A stretch of DNA of 64,000 bases from Imbricaverruca yamaguchii (taxonomy: Eukaryota; Arthropoda; Thecostraca; Neoverrucidae): NCBI GenBank assembly GCA_034440575.1, contig JAOTOL010001243.1:353501-417500 (forward strand), written 5' to 3'. A program made the translations under genes and the position numbers. How positions within the stretch are numbered: the first letter of the stretch is position 1; each line of letters starts with the position of its first letter. The notes beneath the pieces are model-generated. The model worked only from the letters and a program-made list of their open reading frames with translations, was not told the origin of the DNA and searched no databases. Positions 61,475 to 64,000 of the stretch are shown in pieces.

Positions 61475-62640
61475 TCATTTATTAGGCACTGCCACATGGT
61501 GGAACTCACAAAATACCTAGTCAATTGATCACATTCCGGCCATCACGCTAGATACAATTGTAAAGCAACTAGCTACCTAGTTGAGGCTGATAGCACGTAC
61601 GAAGGTTGCACGGCTAATTGTGTCGCGTGCTTGACCGGGAAGCGCATTCCACTGGAGAGTGGAGCGGTACGAGAAGCCCCGCTGGGTAGCTGCTAACCTA
61701 CACCGTTGCAGGTGAAGTGCCCCAGCATCGGTAGCACGAGTGCTTCTCTCCGACACGGCCGAGCGTTCAACAAACATTTCCCTGATGGCAGGCGGGCAGT
61801 CCGCGCCGTGTACGGCTTTGTGTGGGTTGCACAGGTCACGGTGTCGCACCATCTCCTCAATCCTACCCCAGCCCAACTCGCGCAGAGAGGACGAGATGTG
61901 ATCGTGCTTCCGCCTTCCAGTGACCAGCCTAGCCGCGAAGTTTATGCACTTCTGCACTCGCTTCATGCGGCACGCGTCTGCCCCATCCCATACGGAAAGG
62001 CAGTAAAGGATATGGGGGAACACATGGACTTGGACGAGGAGCTTCAGGACTTCAGGGGTGAAGTGCTGCCGGAATTTGAAGAGGGACACGATGATGGCGG
62101 TGCACTTCCGGATGATAGAGGATATGTGCTTCTCCCACGTCATCTGCTGGTCGAAGAGTACTCCGAGTACTTTCACTGTTGGGGCCGGGTGGATAGAATT
62201 TCCTGAGATCGTGATGTGAAAACCTGGAGCTTTTTTAGAGAAGATCTGGTGCCAGGAATGGTGAAGCAGGTCTTGTCCGGGTTCATATTGGACTGGAACC
62301 ACTTTTGGAGTGCATGGAGAGATTCCTCGACCCGCAACCGAAGGTGGGAGAGGCTGACGATGTCAGGAGCAGAGTGGTCTAGGAGGTCGGTGTCGTCAGC
62401 GTAGGCCACAAGGCGACCGTGAGAAAGGAAGGAGGACAGATCATTGATGAAGAGGAGGAGCAGGATCGGCCCAACGATAGACCCCTGAGGGACACCGTGG
62501 GTCAGGAGGAGTGTGGAGGAGCCGCCCGAGACCATATGCCTCCGGTTGGAGAGGTAGCCTTTGAACCACGGGGACGGGATGTCGTACCACCACAGCTTAC
62601 TCAAGAGAACGTCATGGTCAACGCTGTCGAAGGTCTTACT
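61475..62640 (-). mobile_element. Third LINE family, 5'-truncated 3' fragment
   Basis: The minus strand starts inside RT motif A (TFDSVDHDVLLSKLWWY, near 62600-62640) and runs through the RT core and C-terminal region to about 61577, with about 100 bp of 3' untranslated DNA. It differs in sequence from both LINEs at 17-22 kb. The 5' cut falls at TTAATTAAG. Confidence 0.85.
61577..62638 (-). pseudogene. Third LINE family: reverse transcriptase and C-terminal region
   Basis: RT motifs on the minus strand: WFKGYLSNRRHMV, LTHGVPQGSIVGPILLLLFI and AYADDTDLLDHS, with the YADD complement at 62392-62403. EESLHALQKWFQSNMNPDKT follows. Near 62229-62235 a T6 run (A6 on the coding strand) shifts the frame. 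The second frame continues PTVKVLGVLFDQQMTWEKHI, LVQVHVFPHILYCLSVWDGA and SYRSTLQWNALP, a typical jockey/CR1-type C-terminus. The single homopolymer shift could be real or a sequencing error. The missing 5' part makes the copy dead either way. Confidence 0.88.
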
Positions 62641-62643
62641 TAA

Positions 62644-63082
62644 TTAAGTCTTACTACTTACAAAATCATCCATGATGAAAATGATATCATCACTTGAAGG
62701 CTCTGAGGCAGCGGCGACGATCCCTGGGGAGGCGGTGGTGGCGGTCCCCGACGAGGCGGCGACGGCGGCGCCCGCGGCGGTGCCCAGTGAGGCGGCGGCG
62801 GAGGTACCCGACGAAGCGACGCCGAAGGTCTCTGACGAGGCGGCGGGTGCGTCGGTGCCCAGTGAGGTTTCGGCGGCGGTCCCTGGTGAGACGGCGATAG
62901 TGGCGGCGGTCCCAGACGAGGCGGCGGTGGCGGTCCTCGACGCGGAAGCGGCAACGGCGGCGGTGCCCTGTAGGTCGATGTCGGAGGGACGAGGTGGCGG
63001 AGGTACCTGCAGCGAACCAGGAAGACGAAGTGACATTAGTCGCATCGCCTCCCGCCGTTCCTGCGAAAGAAAAGCAGCGAGA
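62644..63082 (-). CDS. Ala/Ser/Thr-rich repeat exon, possibly 3' exon of the transposase gene
   Basis: The minus frame reads ERREAMRLMSLRLPGSLQVP after a good splice-acceptor sequence (GCTGCTTTTCTTTCGCAG, on plus at about 63061-63080). It continues as about 90 residues of imperfect AASSGTAA/SPGTAA repeats and ends SSDDIIFIMDDFVSSKT. The repeat part is a GC-rich minisatellite and is open in other frames too, but the non-repetitive ends look like protein. Since a pogo-like transposase lies just upstream on the same strand, this may be its C-terminal exon. I found no clear donor site for the intron between 63081 and about 63290. Confidence 0.35.
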
Positions 63083-63183
63083 ATATTCCAAATTTCGTCA
63101 CCGAAACAGCGATTAGCTAGTTGAGCGGAAAGACTACCATGATGCTGGCCACTTGCTGGCTATGGAAACCTGCATGCCAAGTT

Positions 63184-64000
63184 TTAAGTTCCAATATCTA
63201 TGACGAAATAGGGACATATAATGTGTATATTATGGGCATAGAGATAAAAAATAACGTTATGGGATATAGATCTGAGGTTGCCTGTTCTTTTCAGGTAGCG
63301 CCTAATCAGGGCGGATGTATGGCAGATACAGCCTCCCCCACTTCCATGGGAAGATGGCTCCCCGTTGAGATATGCTGGCATGGAAGCTTCCAAATCTGCC
63401 CGTGTGGTTCCTGCACAAAAGATTAATGCATAGTTACCAGATGGGCTTAGCTTCCCATAGTTGGGTACCTTCTTGTCCAGAGGACAAAGACCGCATGCGT
63501 GGAAACCCGCCGTGATGACCTCCGGTCGTATCCGTTCAAGCGCTTTCTGGATCAAGGGACGATCTCGACCCTTGTGACCGGCGTATTAAAGTGTTCCGGC
63601 TGAAGCCGTCTCTCCGCACACACCTGAAACGGAATGTTCGTTTGAAAATACAGAAAGTCGAGATCCGACGTGTTGAAACCCTACATTTTAATGCTGCGAT
63701 CTGTTATATTTCTTCAGTGTAATAGTTTCCAGCTGCCATTTTTGTCTTTACGGACCTAAGTCCAATTGCTCTTCAGGCTCCTGAAGACCGACACGTCGAG
63801 GGGCTGCAGGATATGTGTGGTGTACGGCGGTAATGCATACAACGCGATGCCCTCGGCTTCACAGAGACGAGATGTCTCCCTTGAAAAATGGGCTCTCAGC
63901 CCATCCACGAACAGTATGGCGGGCATATCGGTCCTCTTCCTCTTGAGCTCCGGTATCAGGCAGTTCGACAGGTACTCATAGAAAACTCTTGCTGTCATCT
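63184..64000 (-). pseudogene. pogo/Tigger-like transposase, C-terminal part, runs off the window
   Basis: The minus strand from 63998 reads FYEYLSNCLIPELKRKR, MPAILFVDGLRAHFS (second catalytic Asp, at about 63901-63915), LYALPPYTTHILQPLDVSVF (third Asp, at about 63790-63830) and ends in a stop after SLKSNW near 63756. This is the DDE_1 domain of the Tc1/mariner-related pogo group, which cuts and pastes DNA. Below it, IQKALERIRPEVITAGFHAC and GLCPLDKKVPNYGKL (about 63480-63555) form the usual C-terminal block. The two parts are not in one open frame. The gap holds stops and a frameshift near 63552, so it has an intron or is decayed. The N-terminus and first Asp lie beyond 64000. A domesticated host gene cannot be excluded. 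Confidence 0.78.

Overview
This is a gene-poor stretch of a eukaryotic (animal) nuclear genome. Nothing points to a bacterial or organelle origin: there are no operons and no long compact coding series. What is visible is non-LTR and LTR retrotransposons, tRNA-derived SINEs, DNA transposons with target-site duplications, many minisatellites, and very long dinucleotide tracts. The mix of (GA)n/(TA)n/(GT)n tracts, CR1-like LINEs, a Ty3/gypsy element of the marine-invertebrate type and islands of very GC-rich sequence is compatible with an arthropod, perhaps a crustacean. That placement is inference only; I cannot name the species.

Layout. 0-11 kb: a 63-bp minisatellite split by a tRNA-like insert, a ~135-bp duplicated satellite, then a degenerate ~133-bp satellite field (5.2-8.7 and 10.5-11.0 kb). 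A SINE has landed in this field, and so has a striking 1.4-kb fold-back element made of 16-bp repeats that reverse orientation in the middle. 13.8-15.7 kb: two ~340-bp direct repeats and an adjacent 450-bp palindrome. 16.6-17.1 kb: a second fold-back array of the same 16-mer, directly followed by a 5'-truncated CR1-like LINE (17.2-19.7 kb) with an 8-bp tandem tail. 20.7-22.5 kb: a second LINE family broken by a minus-strand copy of the first. 23.2-24.8 kb: a complete non-autonomous hAT element with a perfect 8-bp target duplication. 25-49 kb: mostly unassigned DNA with microsatellites, minisatellites and several GC-rich islands, plus three SINE copies and one LINE tail.

49.5-50.25 kb (minus): the best candidate for a host gene, one GC-rich exon encoding a 257-residue protein with a probable signal peptide and a strongly hydrophobic C-terminal end. 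54.3-55.1 kb: a dispersed repeat and two SINEs. 55.45-61.08 kb: a complete but decayed Ty3/gypsy retrotransposon with paired 144-bp LTRs, a polypurine tract and gag, protease, reverse transcriptase, RNase H and integrase in several broken frames. 61.5-62.64 kb (minus): a third LINE family fragment. 62.65-64 kb (minus): the 3' part of a pogo/Tigger-like transposase gene, running off the window.

The genes do not form a pathway. The window is a record of nested transposon insertions. Most open frames seen here are artefacts of repeats that happen to lack stop codons. The most interesting objects are the 16-mer fold-back family, the hAT element with TATCG-rich subterminal arrays, and the unrecognised GC-rich gene near 50 kb.
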